From the NCBI GenBank assembly GCA_018828585.1, contig JAHJVW010000034.1:1-64000 (forward strand): a stretch of 64,000 nucleotides of DNA, read 5' to 3'. Shown here one piece after another: positions 19,420 to 29,667 of this stretch; position 1 is the first letter of the stretch, and each line of letters begins with the position of its first letter. The stretch comes from Bacteroidota bacterium. GTDB lineage: Bacteria; Bacteroidota; Bacteroidia; Sphingobacteriales; Sphingobacteriaceae. The position numbers and the translations under genes were made by a program. Below the pieces are notes generated by a model. It did not search any database and was not told the DNA's origin. It saw only the letters and a list, made by a program, of their open reading frames with translations.

Positions 19420-20718
19420 ATGATAGCGCAAATCATCTTTCTAATCATCTTTCTAGCCGCCTCTATCCTATTCACCATTCAGGTGCGCAAAATTATCCGC
19501 AATATCAATTTAGGTAAAGACATCAACCGCTCTGATCATACCACCGAGCGTTGGAAAGTGATGGCAAAAGTAGCCCTAGGGCAAACCAAAATGGTACGCC
19601 GCCCTATTGCAGGCATCATGCATATTTTTGTTTATCTAGGCTTTATCATCATTAATTTAGAAGTATTAGAAATTATTATAGATGGCTTGTTCGGCACACA
19701 CCGTATCTTCTCCTTCTTAGGGAGTTTTTATAACTTCCTGATAGGCTCATTCGAAATCCTAGCGCTCTTAGTTTTAGTGGGAGTCATTGTTTTCTTAGCC
19801 CGCAGATTAATTTTAGGCTTAAAAAGATTCTCTGGTGTAGAGATGAAGGCTTGGCCCAAAGCCGATGCCCTATACATTTTAATCATTGAAGTATTGTTAA
19901 TGAGTGCATTCCTCACCATGAATGCCGCAGATTACAAATTACAATTAGCCGGATACGGACATTACATCCTAGCAGGAAGCTTTCCGATATCTCAATTCTT
20001 AACTGGTTTATTACCCAACAGTCCCGAAGCATTAGAATGGATAGAAAGAGCTTGCTGGTGGTTTCACATTGTGGGTATATTGGCATTTTTAAATTACCTG
20101 CCCATATCTAAGCACTTCCACATCATACTAGCATTTCCAAATACCTGGTATAGCAACCTCCATAAAAAAGGAAAATTCACCAATATGGAAACGGTAACAA
20201 ACGAAGTGAAAGCCATGCTCGATCCATCATTTACACCTCCACCTGCCGATGCGATCGGTCGCTTTGGAGCTAAAGATGTGCAAGATTTGAATTGGGTACA
20301 ATTGATGAATGCGTACACCTGTACCGAGTGTGGCCGTTGTACGGATGTTTGCCCAGCCAATCAAACAGGTAAGCTGCTTTCTCCTCGTAAAATCATGATG
20401 GATACCCGAGACCGTTTAGAAGAAGTGGGTAATCATAAGGCTAAAAACGGAAAAGATGACGACGATGGCAAGTCACTATTAGATGACTATATCAGCCGCG
20501 AAGAAATATGGGCTTGTACCACTTGTAACGCTTGTACAGAAGCTTGTCCAGTAAACATCGATCCACTTTCCATCATCGTCGATTTACGTCGCTATGCCGT
20601 GATGGAGGAATCAAACGTAGCCGGAAGTTTAAATGCCATGTTCTCCAACGTCGAAAATAATGGCGCTCCGTGGAAATATTCACCCGCCGACAGGTTAAAT
20701 TGGGCAACTAAAGATTAA
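19420..20718 (+). CDS. membrane-bound (Fe-S) oxidoreductase, HdrC/HdrD-like
   Basis: Transmembrane N-half; CTECGRCTDVCPA and CTTCNACTEACPV 4Fe-4S motifs. Confidence 0.9.
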   Translation: MIAQIIFLIIFLAASILFTIQVRKIIRNINLGKDINRSDHTTERWKVMAKVALGQTKMVRRPIAGIMHIFVYLGFIIINLEVLEIIIDGLFGTHRIFSFLGSFYNFLIGSFEILALLVLVGVIVFLARRLILGLKRFSGVEMKAWPKADALYILIIEVLLMSAFLTMNAADYKLQLAGYGHYILAGSFPISQFLTGLLPNSPEALEWIERACWWFHIVGILAFLNYLPISKHFHIILAFPNTWYSNLHKKGKFTNMETVTNEVKAMLDPSFTPPPADAIGRFGAKDVQDLNWVQLMNAYTCTECGRCTDVCPANQTGKLLSPRKIMMDTRDRLEEVGNHKAKNGKDDDDGKSLLDDYISREEIWACTTCNACTEACPVNIDPLSIIVDLRRYAVMEESNVAGSLNAMFSNVENNGAPWKYSPADRLNWATKD

Positions 20719-20723
20719 GATAA

Positions 20724-20817
20724 GGGCGTTCGGGCGGGCTTTACACTATATCTTTTTTGTGATCCTGAGCGGAGTCGAAGGGCGCACAAAAAAGGATGTC
20801 GTTTCAATCCCTAACGC
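20724..20817. repeat. intergenic imperfect-palindrome (REP-like) element
   Basis: GGGCGTT...ATCTTTTTTGTG...CACAAAAAAGGAT...CCCTAACGC with nested inverted arms; non-coding. Confidence 0.6.
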
Positions 20818-20900
20818 AAAAAACTAAAAACTCACCACTCGAAACTCATAACTATCAAACTGACAACTAACTACTAACAAACGAACCAACGAACAAACAA

Positions 20901-21692
20901 ATGACTGAACAAATAAAAATACCCACCATGGCAGAGATGATGGCTGCCGGAGAAAAACCAGAAATCCTATTTTGGGTAGGTTGTGCGGGTAGTTATGATG
21001 AAAGAGCGCAACGCATCACCAGAGCTTTCGCTAAAATCTTAACCCATGTAGGGATTAAGTTCGCCGTTTTAGGAACCGAAGAAAGCTGTACCGGTGACCC
21101 CGCAAAAAGAGCTGGAAATGAATTTCTCTTTCAAATGCAAGCCATGATGAACATTCAGGTTTTAGATGGCTACCAAGTTAAAAAAATAGTTACCGCTTGC
21201 CCACACTGCTTCAACACCCTAAAAAATGAATATCCCCAGCTAGGCGGTAATTACGAGGTCATTCATCATACCCAACTCATTCAAGATTTAATCACTCAAG
21301 GAAAGTTAAAAGCCGAAGGTGGCGATTTTAAAGGCAAGAAAATCACTTTTCACGATCCTTGTTATCTTGGTCGAGGAAATGGAGTTTACGAAGCGCCAAG
21401 AGCAGCGCTAGAGATTTTAGATGCCGATTTGGTAGAAATGAAAAGATGTAAGTCTAATGGTTTATGTTGCGGTGCAGGCGGCGCTCAAATGTTCAAAGAA
21501 CCAGAAAAAGGAAAAAAAGACATCAACATAGAAAGAATGGAAGATGTTTTAGCATCAAAAGCCGAAATTGTAGCGGTTGGCTGTCCATTTTGTATGACCA
21601 TGATGAATGACGGCGTTAAAAATTTTAATAAAGAAAATGAAATTGAAGTTTTAGATATTGCAGAAATATCAGCAAGAGTAAACGGACTTTAA
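20901..21692 (+). CDS. (Fe-S)-binding protein with CCG domains (LldE/HdrB-like)
   Basis: HDPCYLGRGNGVYEAPR...CKSNGLCCGAGGAQMF and ACPHCFNTLKNEY motifs. Confidence 0.92.
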   Translation: MTEQIKIPTMAEMMAAGEKPEILFWVGCAGSYDERAQRITRAFAKILTHVGIKFAVLGTEESCTGDPAKRAGNEFLFQMQAMMNIQVLDGYQVKKIVTACPHCFNTLKNEYPQLGGNYEVIHHTQLIQDLITQGKLKAEGGDFKGKKITFHDPCYLGRGNGVYEAPRAALEILDADLVEMKRCKSNGLCCGAGGAQMFKEPEKGKKDINIERMEDVLASKAEIVAVGCPFCMTMMNDGVKNFNKENEIEVLDIAEISARVNGL

Positions 21693-21736
21693 GTCTATCT
21701 CCAAATCAATTTAAGAATTGTACTTTTAACGCATTC

Positions 21737-22387
21737 ATGATCAATATTGTAATAGCCGATGATCACACCTTATTTGCAAAAGGCTTAGCAAGTATCCTTT
21801 CAGAAGAGCAAGATTTTAACATTAAAGGGATTTTTAATGATGGCAGATCTATGATTGATTTTGTAAAGAATCAGGAAGTAGACATCGCCATAATAGATTT
21901 AAATATGCCTCGATTCGATGGAAGAGACACGCTAGCTAATCTAAACGAATTAGAAGATTTTAATCTTAAAAGAATCATTGTTTCTATGTATGCCGAAGAA
22001 ACGTTGCTTAATGATTGTTATGATTTAGGGATAGACGCGTATGTTTTGAAAGATACCGAGCCAGACATTTTAAAAAATATTATTAGAGAGGTTTATGAGG
22101 GGGAATACATTATAAATGATAATCAGATTTCAAAACCGAAAAAAGGAAACTATTTTAGAGACGATTTTATAAGCAAGTACAGACTTTCAAAAAGAGAGAT
22201 TGAGATCATTAATTTAATTGTAGAGGGGCACTCAAACGTAAAAATTGCCGAAATGCTTTTTCTATCTTCCTTTACAATAGACACCCATCGAAAAAATAGC
22301 CTTAGAAAACTCGGTCTGAAAAATATTGCAGAGTTGATCAAATTCGCCATCGAACAAAATGTGAAAAACCAGAAAGGTACGCTTTAA
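21737..22387 (+). CDS. response regulator, LuxR/NarL family
   Basis: Receiver domain VIADDHTLFAKGL...IIDLNMPRFDG; HTH LSKREIEIINLIVEGHSNVKIAEMLFLSSFTIDTHRKNSLRKLG. Confidence 0.95.
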   Translation: MINIVIADDHTLFAKGLASILSEEQDFNIKGIFNDGRSMIDFVKNQEVDIAIIDLNMPRFDGRDTLANLNELEDFNLKRIIVSMYAEETLLNDCYDLGIDAYVLKDTEPDILKNIIREVYEGEYIINDNQISKPKKGNYFRDDFISKYRLSKREIEIINLIVEGHSNVKIAEMLFLSSFTIDTHRKNSLRKLGLKNIAELIKFAIEQNVKNQKGTL

Positions 22388-22715
22388 AAAATCCGAAATA
22401 TTTCCTTCAAATTTAAGGTGTGCCAATATCTTGATTAAGCAACCTCTTTTCGACTCCTAATATTAAATTTACTGCTTATTAATCTATTATCAAATCAGAA
22501 ATAGGTAATAACATCCTTGCATTCAAACTGGGATGTTTAGATTCCTCCACGCTAACTCTTTTTGGTAAAGTAGGTCAAGATGATAACCAGAAGCTAAGCC
22601 GTACGGTATTCGTTCGTAAAACCGCAAATAAAATCAACAAATAGATTATATTTTTATTTTTGCTCCTACTCTTTCAACGTGACTAAGTCAAAAATATAGC
22701 TTTCATAAAAAATAC

Positions 22716-23183
22716 CTATTTGTAGGTATTTACGAACATCTGTTTCAGGTTCATTAAATTAGTTCTTAAATCCATCATTTGATCCATGGGGATATTTTTC
22801 ATAGGAATCTTCATTTCTTTTTCCATTTCATCTATATCCCCGCCTTTTGCTCCATAGGTCTGAAAAATGATAGATGAATCTTCACATTTAAACACCAACA
22901 AACAGGCATTCTCCGAACCTAAAAAGTCAACATCTTTAAATTTATCTAATCTAAAACTATAATATTCAACAGATTTATCTGATTTTTCTCTCTTATACCT
23001 GATGAAGCCTTCTTTAGTTATTTCTAATTTACTATTTCGATGACCTAATAACTCTTCAGCATTAAATTTATGATGGAGCTCCAAAATATTCTTTCTGGAG
23101 TCTTCAAAGCTTAATATTCCGTTAATAAATAAACTAAGAATATATATAGAAATGAAATTTTTGATATTAAGGAGATTCATCAC
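22716..23183 (-). CDS. hypothetical exported/anchored protein
   Basis: 155-aa ORF with N-terminal hydrophobic segment; no family recognised. Confidence 0.5.
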   Translation of the reverse strand: MMNLLNIKNFISIYILSLFINGILSFEDSRKNILELHHKFNAEELLGHRNSKLEITKEGFIRYKREKSDKSVEYYSFRLDKFKDVDFLGSENACLLVFKCEDSSIIFQTYGAKGGDIDEMEKEMKIPMKNIPMDQMMDLRTNLMNLKQMFVNTYK

Positions 23184-23339
23184 TTAAATTTAAGCTCCGA
23201 AATAATCATCTTATTAAATATTTTTCAACTTATTAACGTCTTTAAATAATTTCATTCATCTAAACACAGTTATTTATACAGTAAATAAGATTTACATTTT
23301 TTAGATAAGCCATTTTATAAAATTGACTAATTTTGAATC

Positions 23340-23822
23340 ATGATGAATCATCAATCCAGAGTTTGGGTCTATCAATCAAACAGAGTTTTAAGTGCTGAAG
23401 AAACTGAAACAATCAATAATGCTTTAATAAATTTTACTAAAAGTTGGACAGCGCACAACCAACAACTAAAAGCTGCTTTTGAAATTAAGTATCATCGCTT
23501 TTTGGTTTTAATTGTTGATGAAACCCAAGCTGGAGCTAGCGGTTGCTCAATTGATAAATCTGTTCATCTGATGAAGGAATTGGAACAACAGTTTCATATT
23601 GATCTATTTGATAGATTTAACATCGCCTATAAGTTAGATGAGGAGGTTAAATCAGCCCCTAAAGAGGCTTTTGAAGAATTAATTAAAGCAGGAGCAATCG
23701 ATTCTAATACAATTGTTTTTAATAATTTGGTTCCTGATTATGGTCAGTATCTAGAAAAATGGGAAGTTCCTTTTAAAGATAGTTGGCATGCAAAGGTTTT
23801 TAAATTAGAAAGCGTTCTTTAA
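23340..23822 (+). CDS. conserved Bacteroidota hypothetical protein (often labelled 'ABC transporter ATPase')
   Basis: 160-aa ORF; no Walker A/B or signature motif present. Confidence 0.7.
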   Translation: MMNHQSRVWVYQSNRVLSAEETETINNALINFTKSWTAHNQQLKAAFEIKYHRFLVLIVDETQAGASGCSIDKSVHLMKELEQQFHIDLFDRFNIAYKLDEEVKSAPKEAFEELIKAGAIDSNTIVFNNLVPDYGQYLEKWEVPFKDSWHAKVFKLESVL

Positions 23823-24536
23823 AACTCCTAGTCTCTCTAAATTTGCGATATTTCTTAAAATAAGATATTGCCGATGGTAAATATAAGCTGTTGGATGAGC
23901 TGGAGACCATTTTAATGGATTTGGTAATACAGCAATCAAAAGCGCCGCCTGCCCTTTTGACAAGTTATCTGCTGATTTCCCATAATAGGTTTGACAAGCT
24001 TGTTCGGCACCATAAATTCCATCTCCCATCTCTATCATATTAAGATATACTTCTAAAATTCTTTTTTTACTCCAAAAAAGCTCAATTAAAAAGGTGAAAT
24101 AAGCCTCAAAACCCTTCCTAATGTAAGAACGTCCTGACCATAGAAAAACATTCTTTGCTGTTTGTTGACTTATGGTACTCCCTCCTCTCATCTTCTTACC
24201 TTGCTTGTTCTTATCATAAGCTTTCTCTATGGCCTCAAAATCAAAACCATGATGACTGATAAACCTTGCGTCTTCTCCAGCAATAGCCGCTTTCTTTAAA
24301 TTCAAAGAAAGCTCATCAAAATTTTTCCATTTTTTATCAATCTTCCAGTCTTTACCCTCAAACTTTCGTTCAAATCCACGTTCGACCATTAAATAAGTAA
24401 TAGGTGGATTAATAAATTTATACAATAGAACCCAAAAAATACTGATGGCAAAAAACCAAAGCATCGCTTTCAAAAACAGCCTGCTTAACTTTTTTAAATT
24501 AAATTTTGATCTATTGGTTTTTGTTTTATTGGGCAT
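23805..24536 (-). CDS. mtgA: monofunctional biosynthetic peptidoglycan transglycosylase
   Basis: EDARFISHHGFDFEAIEKAYDKN...RGGSTISQQTAKNVFLWSGRSYIRKGFEAYFT...KRILEVYLNMIEMGDGIYGAEQA. Confidence 0.95.
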   Translation of the reverse strand: MPNKTKTNRSKFNLKKLSRLFLKAMLWFFAISIFWVLLYKFINPPITYLMVERGFERKFEGKDWKIDKKWKNFDELSLNLKKAAIAGEDARFISHHGFDFEAIEKAYDKNKQGKKMRGGSTISQQTAKNVFLWSGRSYIRKGFEAYFTFLIELFWSKKRILEVYLNMIEMGDGIYGAEQACQTYYGKSADNLSKGQAALLIAVLPNPLKWSPAHPTAYIYHRQYLILRNIANLERLGVLKNAF

Positions 24537-24553
24537 AAAGCTCTAAAATAAAA

Positions 24554-24582
24554 AATGCTTCCTGAATAATTCAGAAAGCATT
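24554..24582 (-). terminator. intrinsic terminator after rplI
   Basis: AATGCTTCCTGAAT/ATTCAGAAAGCATT hairpin between rplI and mtgA. Confidence 0.65.
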
Positions 24583-24605
24583 CAAATAAATTTTAATAGG
24601 GTTAC

Positions 24606-25049
24606 TTATTCAGCAACTACATTAAAAGGAACTTTCACTTTAACTTCTTTATGTAAATTTAAGTTAGCGATATAATCTCCAACAAATTTTACATCAGTTT
24701 CGAAAGTAATTCTTCTCCTATCTACATCAAAGCCTAATTTCTTTAATGCATCAGCTACTTGAATAGTATTCACTGCACCAAATATTTTTCCGCTTTCACC
24801 AGCTTTTGCACCTATAGAAAGCGTAACACCTTCTAATTTAACTGCAATTGCATCTGCATCTTTCTTAATTTTATCTTGTTTAAACTGAGCTTGTTTAATA
24901 TTCTCAGCTAAAACTTTTCTTGCCGACTCGGTAGCTAAAATAGCTTGACCTTGAGGAATCAAATAATTACGGCCATAACCCGGCTTCACAGAAACGACAT
25001 CGTCTTTCTCGCCTAGGTTCTTTACATCTTGTTTTAATATTACTTCCAT
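24606..25049 (-). CDS. rplI: 50S ribosomal protein L9
   Basis: MEVILKQDVKNLGEKDDVVSVKPGYGRNYLIPQG. Confidence 0.97.
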   Translation of the reverse strand: MEVILKQDVKNLGEKDDVVSVKPGYGRNYLIPQGQAILATESARKVLAENIKQAQFKQDKIKKDADAIAVKLEGVTLSIGAKAGESGKIFGAVNTIQVADALKKLGFDVDRRRITFETDVKFVGDYIANLNLHKEVKVKVPFNVVAE

Positions 25050-25060
25050 GTTAGCCTCCC

Positions 25061-25324
25061 TTATTTTAAACCATCAGTTACGAATGGCAATATACCAATA
25101 TGACGAGCTCTCTTTACCGCTTGAGCTACTTTACGCTGATATTTCAAAGAAGTACCTGTCAATCTTCTTGGTAAAATTTTACCCTGATCGTTAATGAACT
25201 TTAAAAGGAAATTTCCGTCTTTGTAATCAATATACTTAATTCCGTTCTTTTTGAAACGGCAATATTTCTTTCTGTTATCCTCCACCTTGGGAGCAGTCAC
25301 ATACTGGATTTTGTCTTGTGCCAT
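25061..25324 (-). CDS. rpsR: 30S ribosomal protein S18
   Basis: [18 protein letters not shown]...[32 protein letters not shown]. Confidence 0.97.
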   Translation of the reverse strand: MAQDKIQYVTAPKVEDNRKKYCRFKKNGIKYIDYKDGNFLLKFINDQGKILPRRLTGTSLKYQRKVAQAVKRARHIGILPFVTDGLK

Positions 25325-25686
25325 TAGTTTGCTACCTCCGCTTTGTCTTTTTTCTTGTTAAAAGCACCGCCACGTTTCTTATCGTTATACGCAACAGCAT
25401 GCTTATTTAAACTAATTGTTAAAAATCGCATTACACGCTCATCTCGCTTTAACTCGATTTCTAATTTGCCGATAACCTCTCCTGAGCATTTGTATTCAGT
25501 CAAGTGATAGTATCCAGTTGATTTTTTTTCAATTAGATACGCCAGTTTTTTCAAACCCCAATTGTCTTCCATAACAATTTCGGCTCCGTTATCAGTAAGT
25601 ACTTTAGAGAATTTTGCAATTACTTCTTTAGCAACTTCTTCTGATAACAATGGGGTAAGAATGATAGTGGTTTCGTATTGATTCAT
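25324..25686 (-). CDS. rpsF: 30S ribosomal protein S6
   Basis: [26 protein letters not shown]...[18 protein letters not shown]. Confidence 0.97.
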   Translation of the reverse strand: MNQYETTIILTPLLSEEVAKEVIAKFSKVLTDNGAEIVMEDNWGLKKLAYLIEKKSTGYYHLTEYKCSGEVIGKLEIELKRDERVMRFLTISLNKHAVAYNDKKRGGAFNKKKDKAEVAN

Positions 25687-25729
25687 TTCTTACAATATTG
25701 TTTTTAAGTTTCCGCTTTTTGCGGGACTG

Positions 25730-25760
25730 CAAAAGTAGAGATTATTAAATTGAAAAACAA
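25730..25760 (-). promoter_or_regulatory. candidate rpsF promoter (TTG-N20-TACTTTTG)
   Basis: Minus strand TTG...TACTTTTGCAGTCCCGC; fits the Bacteroidota sigma consensus. Confidence 0.6.
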
Positions 25761-26015
25761 TAGTTTAGGAAAGGTTTTTCTATCATTTATAAGACCAATC
25801 TCGTTTGGTATCAGGCTGCTTTGCTAAACTTCTAAGTCATTTTTCATCAGAACAAGCAAATTTCCGATTGATGACGCTTTCACCATCGGTTTAATTAACC
25901 TTATATCTATAAAAATTATTCTTAACGCCTTAGCGACAGCCATTGGATACTTAACTAGTAAGAGCAAAAGTAAGACTTAAGAAATCGATAAGCTTTACAG
26001 CGCCGTTTCTAAAGC

Positions 26016-26050
26016 AAAAGACCTCTAACATTAAATGTTAAAGGTCTTTT
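26016..26050 (-). terminator. intrinsic terminator downstream of rplQ
   Basis: AAAAGACCTCTAACATT/AAATGTTAAAGGTCTTTT hairpin with T-run. Confidence 0.75.
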
Positions 26051-26071
26051 TATTATTCTAATCAACAATTA

Positions 26072-26623
26072 CTATGCTGATTTTTCCTCTTCAGAATCTG
26101 GTGTTTCTTCTACTGCTGGAGTTTCTTTAACTTTAGGAGCTTTTTCTTCAACTACCACTGCTTCTTCAGCTTTAGCATCTGCTACCGGAGCATCAGCTTT
26201 TTTAGTTTTAGCACCTCTTCTACGTGTTGTTTTCTTCTCTGGTGTTGCAGAAGGATTGTAAGTTTCATTGAAATCAACTAACTCGATAATTGCCATTTCA
26301 GCGTTATCACCTAAACGGTTTCCTAATTTAACAATTCTAGTATATCCACCTGGACGAGTTGCTACTTTCTCTGCCACTTCACGGAATAAAGTAGTAACTA
26401 CTTCTTTATTTTGTAAGTAAGCAAATACGGTACGACGAGAATGTGTAGTATCGTTTTTAGACTTTGTAATTAATGGCTCAACATAAATACGTAATGCTTT
26501 TGCTTTTGCAATAGTTGTTGTAATACGCTTGTGCTCGATAAGCGAAGAGGCCATATTCGCCAACATTGATTTTCTGTGGGCTGTCTTACGACCTAAGTGA
26601 TTAAATTTCTTTCCGTGTCTCAT
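26072..26623 (-). CDS. rplQ: 50S ribosomal protein L17
   Basis: [37 protein letters not shown]; Ala/Lys/Glu-rich C-terminal extension. Confidence 0.97.
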   Translation of the reverse strand: MRHGKKFNHLGRKTAHRKSMLANMASSLIEHKRITTTIAKAKALRIYVEPLITKSKNDTTHSRRTVFAYLQNKEVVTTLFREVAEKVATRPGGYTRIVKLGNRLGDNAEMAIIELVDFNETYNPSATPEKKTTRRRGAKTKKADAPVADAKAEEAVVVEEKAPKVKETPAVEETPDSEEEKSA

Positions 26624-26698
26624 TACTTTATTTATTTGCGCATACCGTCAGCTCTAGCCTCAATGGCGAGCCGGGAATTATGCGTCATTTTCGCTTTA

Positions 26699-27691
26699 TT
26701 ATTCTTCGTCTAATTTAAACTTAGACAAGTTCATACCAAAAGATAAACCTTTTGACTTTACTAATTCTTGTATCTCAGTTAATGATTTCTTACCAAAGTT
26801 TCTGAATTTTAACATATCAGCAACGTCATAAGAAACTAGCTCAGCTAAAGTTCTAATATCCGCAGCTTTTAAGCAATTTAATGCTCTAACTGAAAGATCA
26901 AGATCTACTAATTCTGTCTTCAATATTTTACGCATATGTAAAACTTCTTCGTCAACTTCTTTAGTTTCTTCTTTAGCTTGTGATTCTAATACTAAATTCT
27001 CGTCAGAGAACAACATAAAGTGCTGGATTAAAATCTTAGCAGCTTCTTTTAATGCCTCTTCTGGGTTAATTGAACCGTCAGTTGTGATATCTAAAACTAA
27101 TTTCTCATAATCAGTCTTTTGTTCAACTCTGAAGTTTTCAATAGTATATTTAACGTTTTTAATTGGCGTGTAAATAGAATCGATAGCAATCACTCCAACT
27201 GGTGCATCAGCGTTTTTGTTCTCTTCTGCCGCAATGTAACCTCTTCCTTTGTTGATAGTTAATTCAATTTCTAAAGTAACTGAATCTTCCATATTACAAA
27301 TCACAAAATCAGGATTTAATACCTCGAAATTGTTTGAAAATTTAGTGATGTCGCCGGCTTTAAAAGACTCTTGACCACTGATAATCACAAATATTTTTTC
27401 AGAATCACCAGAATCTCCGGTCTTCTTAAAACGCACTTGCTTTAAGTTCAAAATAATATCTACCACATCTTCGGCAACTCCTTTAATAGTTGAGAATTCG
27501 TGGGAAACACCTGAGAAACGTACTGAGGTAATTGCGTAACCTTCTAATGAAGAAAGCAGGATTCTTCTTAAAGCATTACCAATGGTAACACCAAATCCAG
27601 GTTCCAACGGACGAAATTCAAACGTACCATCGAAATCTGTTGATTTCTGCATAATAACTTTATCGGGTCTCTGAAATGCTAAAATTGTCAT
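26699..27691 (-). CDS. rpoA: DNA-directed RNA polymerase subunit alpha
   Basis: [38 protein letters not shown]; alpha-[19 protein letters not shown]. Confidence 0.98.
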   Translation of the reverse strand: MTILAFQRPDKVIMQKSTDFDGTFEFRPLEPGFGVTIGNALRRILLSSLEGYAITSVRFSGVSHEFSTIKGVAEDVVDIILNLKQVRFKKTGDSGDSEKIFVIISGQESFKAGDITKFSNNFEVLNPDFVICNMEDSVTLEIELTINKGRGYIAAEENKNADAPVGVIAIDSIYTPIKNVKYTIENFRVEQKTDYEKLVLDITTDGSINPEEALKEAAKILIQHFMLFSDENLVLESQAKEETKEVDEEVLHMRKILKTELVDLDLSVRALNCLKAADIRTLAELVSYDVADMLKFRNFGKKSLTEIQELVKSKGLSFGMNLSKFKLDEE

Positions 27692-27775
27692 TTATTTTGC
27701 CTTATGTTTATCGTTAATTTTTGGATAAAACCACTAATTGCCGACTCTAAAAAGTCAGCAATTAGTAGTTTATCA

Positions 27776-28384
27776 TTATTTAGAGTACAATTCGACGATT
27801 AAGTTTTCCTTAATGTTTTCTGGGATACTTTCACGATCAGGATATTGTAAGAATTTTCCTGATAATGCTTTACCATCCCATGCTAACCAATTGTATTTAT
27901 TTATCATATGACCAGCAACTGAAATTGAAATAGCTTCCATTGATTTTGATTTCTCTCTTACTTCTACAACATCACCTGCCTTTAAAGTATAAGATGGAAT
28001 GTTAACTACTTCTCCGTTAACTAAGATGTGTCTGTGAGAAACCAATTGACGAGCACCAGATCTAGTTGGAGCAATACCGAAACGGTAAACTGCATTATCC
28101 AATCTTGCCTCTAACAATTGTAATAAGTTTGTACCAGTGATACCTTCTCTAGCGGATGCTTTTTTGAAAAGGTTAGAGAATTGCTTCTCTAATACACCGT
28201 AAGTGTATTTTACTTTCTGCTTCTCTTGTAATTGAGTTGCATATTCTGATTGCTTTCCTCTTCTTTTAGAAGCACCATGCTGACCTGGAGGATAGTTTTT
28301 TCTGTCTAATGCCTTATCAGGACCGAAGATTGGTTCTCTGAATTTACGGGCGATCTTTGATTTTGGACCTGTATATCTTGCCAT
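27776..28384 (-). CDS. rpsD: 30S ribosomal protein S4
   Basis: [21 protein letters not shown]...PPGQHG. Confidence 0.98.
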   Translation of the reverse strand: MARYTGPKSKIARKFREPIFGPDKALDRKNYPPGQHGASKRRGKQSEYATQLQEKQKVKYTYGVLEKQFSNLFKKASAREGITGTNLLQLLEARLDNAVYRFGIAPTRSGARQLVSHRHILVNGEVVNIPSYTLKAGDVVEVREKSKSMEAISISVAGHMINKYNWLAWDGKALSGKFLQYPDRESIPENIKENLIVELYSK

Positions 28385-28450
28385 TTTTGTGTTTTTTAAA
28401 GTATCAACTCAGCAAAACCTGAGTGAATCTTAGCTTTAAAACTTAATTAA

Positions 28451-28840
28451 TTAAACTCTTCTTCTTTTAGGTGGACGACATCCGTTGTGAGGAAGTGGCG
28501 TAATATCTTTTATAGTTGTTACTTCCAATCCTGAACTTTGTAATGTACGAATTGCTGATTCACGACCAGAGCCCGGACCTTTTACAAATACTTCAACTTT
28601 ACGTAATCCTAAATCATGTGCTACTTTACCGCAATCAATTGCAGCCTGCGAAGCAGCATATGGAGTGTTCTTTTTAGAACCTTTAAATCCTTGCTTTCCA
28701 GCAGATGACCAGGAAATTGTTTGTCCCTGATTGTTGGTTAGCGTGATAATGATGTTATTAAATGTCGCGTTGATATGAGCTTGACCAATTGGTTCAACTA
28801 CAACAACACGTTTTTTAGTAACTTTTTTTGACTTAGCCAT
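28451..28840 (-). CDS. rpsK: 30S ribosomal protein S11
   Basis: [19 protein letters not shown]...[18 protein letters not shown]. Confidence 0.98.
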   Translation of the reverse strand: MAKSKKVTKKRVVVVEPIGQAHINATFNNIIITLTNNQGQTISWSSAGKQGFKGSKKNTPYAASQAAIDCGKVAHDLGLRKVEVFVKGPGSGRESAIRTLQSSGLEVTTIKDITPLPHNGCRPPKRRRV

Positions 28841-28856
28841 CTTTTACTATCAATTA

Positions 28857-29234
28857 TTATTTAGTAGCCTTTTTCTTATTCGCAACAGTTTTTCTCTTTC
28901 CTTTACGAGTACGAGAATTGTTCTTAGTTCTCTGACCACGTAATGGTAATCCTTTTCTGTGACGTAACCCTCTGTAACATCCAATATCCATTAAACGTTT
29001 GATGTTTAATTGAACCTCTGAGCGAAGTTGACCTTCTACTTTGATAGATTCATTGATAATGTTACGGATTGCTGTTAACTCTTCATCGGTCCAATCTTGA
29101 ACTTTTTTATCTACATTGATATCTGCCTGCTCCAATATTGACTGTGCAGTGCTTCTTCCGATACCGAAGATATAAGTAAGGCCGATCTCTCCTCTTTTGT
29201 TTTTTGGTAAATCAATACCTGCTATCCTTGCCAT
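28857..29234 (-). CDS. rpsM: 30S ribosomal protein S13
   Basis: [30 protein letters not shown]. Confidence 0.98.
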   Translation of the reverse strand: MARIAGIDLPKNKRGEIGLTYIFGIGRSTAQSILEQADINVDKKVQDWTDEELTAIRNIINESIKVEGQLRSEVQLNIKRLMDIGCYRGLRHRKGLPLRGQRTKNNSRTRKGKRKTVANKKKATK

Positions 29235-29259
29235 TTATTATTTGTTGATAGTTTAAAAA

Positions 29260-29376
29260 TTAACCTTGACGCTGTTTAAACTTTGGATTCTTTTTGTTGA
29301 TCACATAAAGTTTTCCTTTTCTGCGAATCACTTTGCAATCAGCGCTGCGTTTCTTAATGGATGCTCTAACTTTCAT
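29260..29376 (-). CDS. rpmJ: 50S ribosomal protein L36 (not in supplied ORF track)
   Basis: [38 protein letters not shown] read from the minus strand. Confidence 0.95.
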   Translation of the reverse strand: MKVRASIKKRSADCKVIRRKGKLYVINKKNPKFKQRQG

Positions 29377-29377
29377 T

Positions 29378-29596
29378 TTATTTATATCTATAAGTTATTC
29401 TACCTTTGGTTAGATCATATGGAGACATCTCCAATTTCACACGGTCTCCAGGTAAAATTTTAATGTAGTGCATTCTCATTTTACCAGAAATATGTGCTAT
29501 AATCTCATGCCCGTTCTCTAACTCAACACGGAACATTGCATTTGATAATGCTTCTTTTATTACTCCGTCTTGCTCTATCGAGGACTGTTTCGCCAT
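29378..29596 (-). CDS. infA: translation initiation factor IF-1
   Basis: [51 protein letters not shown]. Confidence 0.98.
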   Translation of the reverse strand: MAKQSSIEQDGVIKEALSNAMFRVELENGHEIIAHISGKMRMHYIKILPGDRVKLEMSPYDLTKGRITYRYK

Positions 29597-29667
29597 ATTT
29601 ATTTGATATTTACCTATTTAGCACCGCCCAAAGCGGGATGCAAAATTAAGTAAAAATATTTAAAATC

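Noticed and set aside
19106-20718. tRNA-Phe as an integration site for a genomic island
   Set aside because: No integrase and no convincing duplicated tRNA 3' end seen nearby.
23340-23822. Possible ABC transporter ATPase
   Set aside because: This family is commonly labelled so, but no Walker A, Walker B or signature motif is present; left as conserved hypothetical.
25840-25980. Open frame TSKSFFIRTSKFPIDDAFTIGLINLISIKIILNALATAIGYLTSKSKSKT* between rpsF and rplQ
   Set aside because: Has a hydrophobic stretch but no start codon, no recognisable family and about 50 codons; could be a small-protein relic but unsupported.
29641-29648. Possible infA promoter TAATTTTG
   Set aside because: The -10-like sequence is present, but no TTTG/TTG element at suitable spacing; too weak to list.
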